NCBI GenBank assembly: GCA_025890175.1
Contig: JANPYM010000004.1
Span: 3,132,641 to 3,196,640, forward strand
DNA from: Ciborinia camelliae
Lineage: Eukaryota > Ascomycota > Leotiomycetes > Helotiales > Sclerotiniaceae
Direction of reading: 5' to 3'
DNA: 64,000 bases
In this document: piece after piece, positions 62,731 to 64,000 of the stretch
How positions within the stretch are numbered: position 1 is the stretch's first letter
How the letters are laid out: every line of letters begins with the position of its first letter
The notes under the pieces: generated by a model
Databases searched by the model: none
The model's input: the letters and a program-made list of their open reading frames with translations, nothing else
Told to the model about the DNA's origin: nothing
Made by a program: the position numbers and the translations under genes

Positions 62731-63544
62731 ATACCAAATTATTTTACTATATTAATATATAATTTTATATATTATTAAAGTTTATTTGCTTATTATATAT
62801 ATATATTAAATAAAAAATTGTTAGATTTAAAATATTAAATTAATTAAATAATAATTGAAAATTTATAAATTAGATTGTTTAAATTTATAGGGCTTTACAA
62901 ACTATATCATATAAATTACAAAAAAAATTATAAAAAATTGTGTTTAAAATTTATTATTATATATTATTATTTTATAGTTTTGTTATATATTAAAACAAAT
63001 ATTACTTTATAAAAAAATAAAAATCAATAAAAATAAAAAATCAATATATATTATAATTTTATAATTTTGTATTATAATTTTTAATATATTAATTATTAAA
63101 TATAAAAAATATAATTATAAAATCTATATAACTTTAGGATTATATATAATAATCAATTAATCTTTTTACATTTTATATCAAAAGAATATATATATTAAAC
63201 CAAAAATATTTTATTTTTTTGGAAAATAAAGTTTATTATAATATATCCCAAAATTAAAAGATTATAATATATTAAATATATTAAAATTTTATATAATTTT
63301 AAAATCTATATTATTTTTATTTTCAAAAAAAATTTTAAAATATTTGTTAAATACAAAAATTTTTGGATTTACTATATATTATTTTATATTTTTAATTATA
63401 TTAATCCTAATATTTAATTATTTAAAATCAAAATATTCTAATTTTATTTATTTTTATAAACTTTTAAATTATACAGAATTATTTTCTTTTTTTAAATTAT
63501 ATATTAAAAACTTTATTAATATTTAAAAAAGAAAATTATAAATC

Positions 63545-63740
63545 TTTATTTTAATATTTACTTAAATAATTAATTAAATAATTCTTAAGGATTTATTTTA
63601 ATATTTATTTAAATAATTAATCAAACATCTACTTTAGTATTTATTCAAATAATCAATTAAGCAATTTATCAAGAATTTATTTTAATATTTATTCAAATAA
63701 TTAATTAAACAATTTATTAAGTATTTAATTAAATACAATT
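63545..63740. repeat. AT-rich tandem repeat, about four copies
   Basis: A unit of about 50-55 bases built on TTTAATATTTATTCAAATAA, TTAATTAAACAATTTATCAA and GGATT/AGAATT. Confidence 0.6.
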
Positions 63741-64000
63741 ATATCAATTAGATTTTAATATTGATTTAAAATATTTTATATATGTTTATTATAATTGTAT
63801 TTTTTTACAAACTTAAATTTATTAATTATAATTATAATTATAAGTAAAAAAGAATCAATATAAATAATTAAAAATCAAATAAAATATATAAATGGAAAAA
63901 AAAAAAGATACAAAAAAAAAATACAAAAGAAATAATACAAAAAAATATAAAATTGATTATTATCTATTAATATAATATTTTTAATTCACCTTAATAATTT

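Larger units (their letters stand above)
44077..64000. repeat. AT block 2, RIP-mutated, runs off the window
   Basis: Nearly 20 kb of almost pure A+T with nested retroelements and minisatellites and no intact gene. The left edge is sharp and coincides with the LTR start at 44077. Size, AT content and nesting would fit a centromere-flanking or large isochore region; the sequence alone cannot tell which. Confidence 0.85.

Noticed and set aside
63344..63526. 60-codon Ile/Phe/Tyr-rich frame in AT block 2
   Set aside because: The composition simply reflects A+T-only DNA; start context and neighbours give no support.
1..64000. CRISPR array or bacterial-type operon
   Set aside because: The genes have spliceosomal introns, and the direct repeats are minisatellites without regular unique spacers.

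Overview
The window looks like nuclear DNA of a filamentous ascomycete. The genes have short GT-AG introns (about 50-100 nt) and fungal-specific families: a Zn2Cys6 regulator, a fungal 7TM rhodopsin-like domain and small cysteine-rich secreted proteins. Ordinary gene-bearing DNA alternates abruptly with almost pure A+T blocks full of wrecked retrotransposons, which is the signature of repeat-induced point mutation (RIP). The style fits Leotiomycetes (Sclerotiniaceae-like), but the exact organism is inference.

Layout. 1-15.5 kb: ordinary DNA with three intron-containing genes: a Zn2Cys6 transcription factor (1094-3934), a protein joining a 7TM rhodopsin-like domain to an L-fucose-permease-type MFS transporter (7428-10251), and a membrane-anchored METTL24-like methyltransferase (12438-13707). 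15.5-24.74 kb: AT block 1, holding one whole Ty1/copia element (16702-22370) and simple AT repeats. 24.74-44.07 kb: gene-bearing DNA with a glutamine-synthetase-like enzyme, a small secreted protein, several decayed genes, two hAT-like miniature elements (one splitting a reading frame), and a head-to-tail cluster of one dead and four intact ten-cysteine secreted proteins (39978-43730). 44.07-64.0 kb: AT block 2, which runs off the window. It holds a copia fragment, a second repeat family, a reversed copia element nested in that family, AT minisatellites and a ten-N assembly gap.

How it works together. The transcription factor, transporter, methyltransferase and glutamine-synthetase genes look like independent single-copy genes, not a biosynthetic cluster. 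The coherent unit is the cysteine-rich family. Its members share a signal peptide, ten cysteines, one intron at the same place and one promoter layout, and the cluster lies directly against a large RIP-mutated block. This is the two-speed arrangement typical of effector-like genes. The most unusual single protein is the receptor-transporter fusion. One technical warning: the sequence on the two sides of the N gap is the same 1.73 kb, so it is probably a false duplication.
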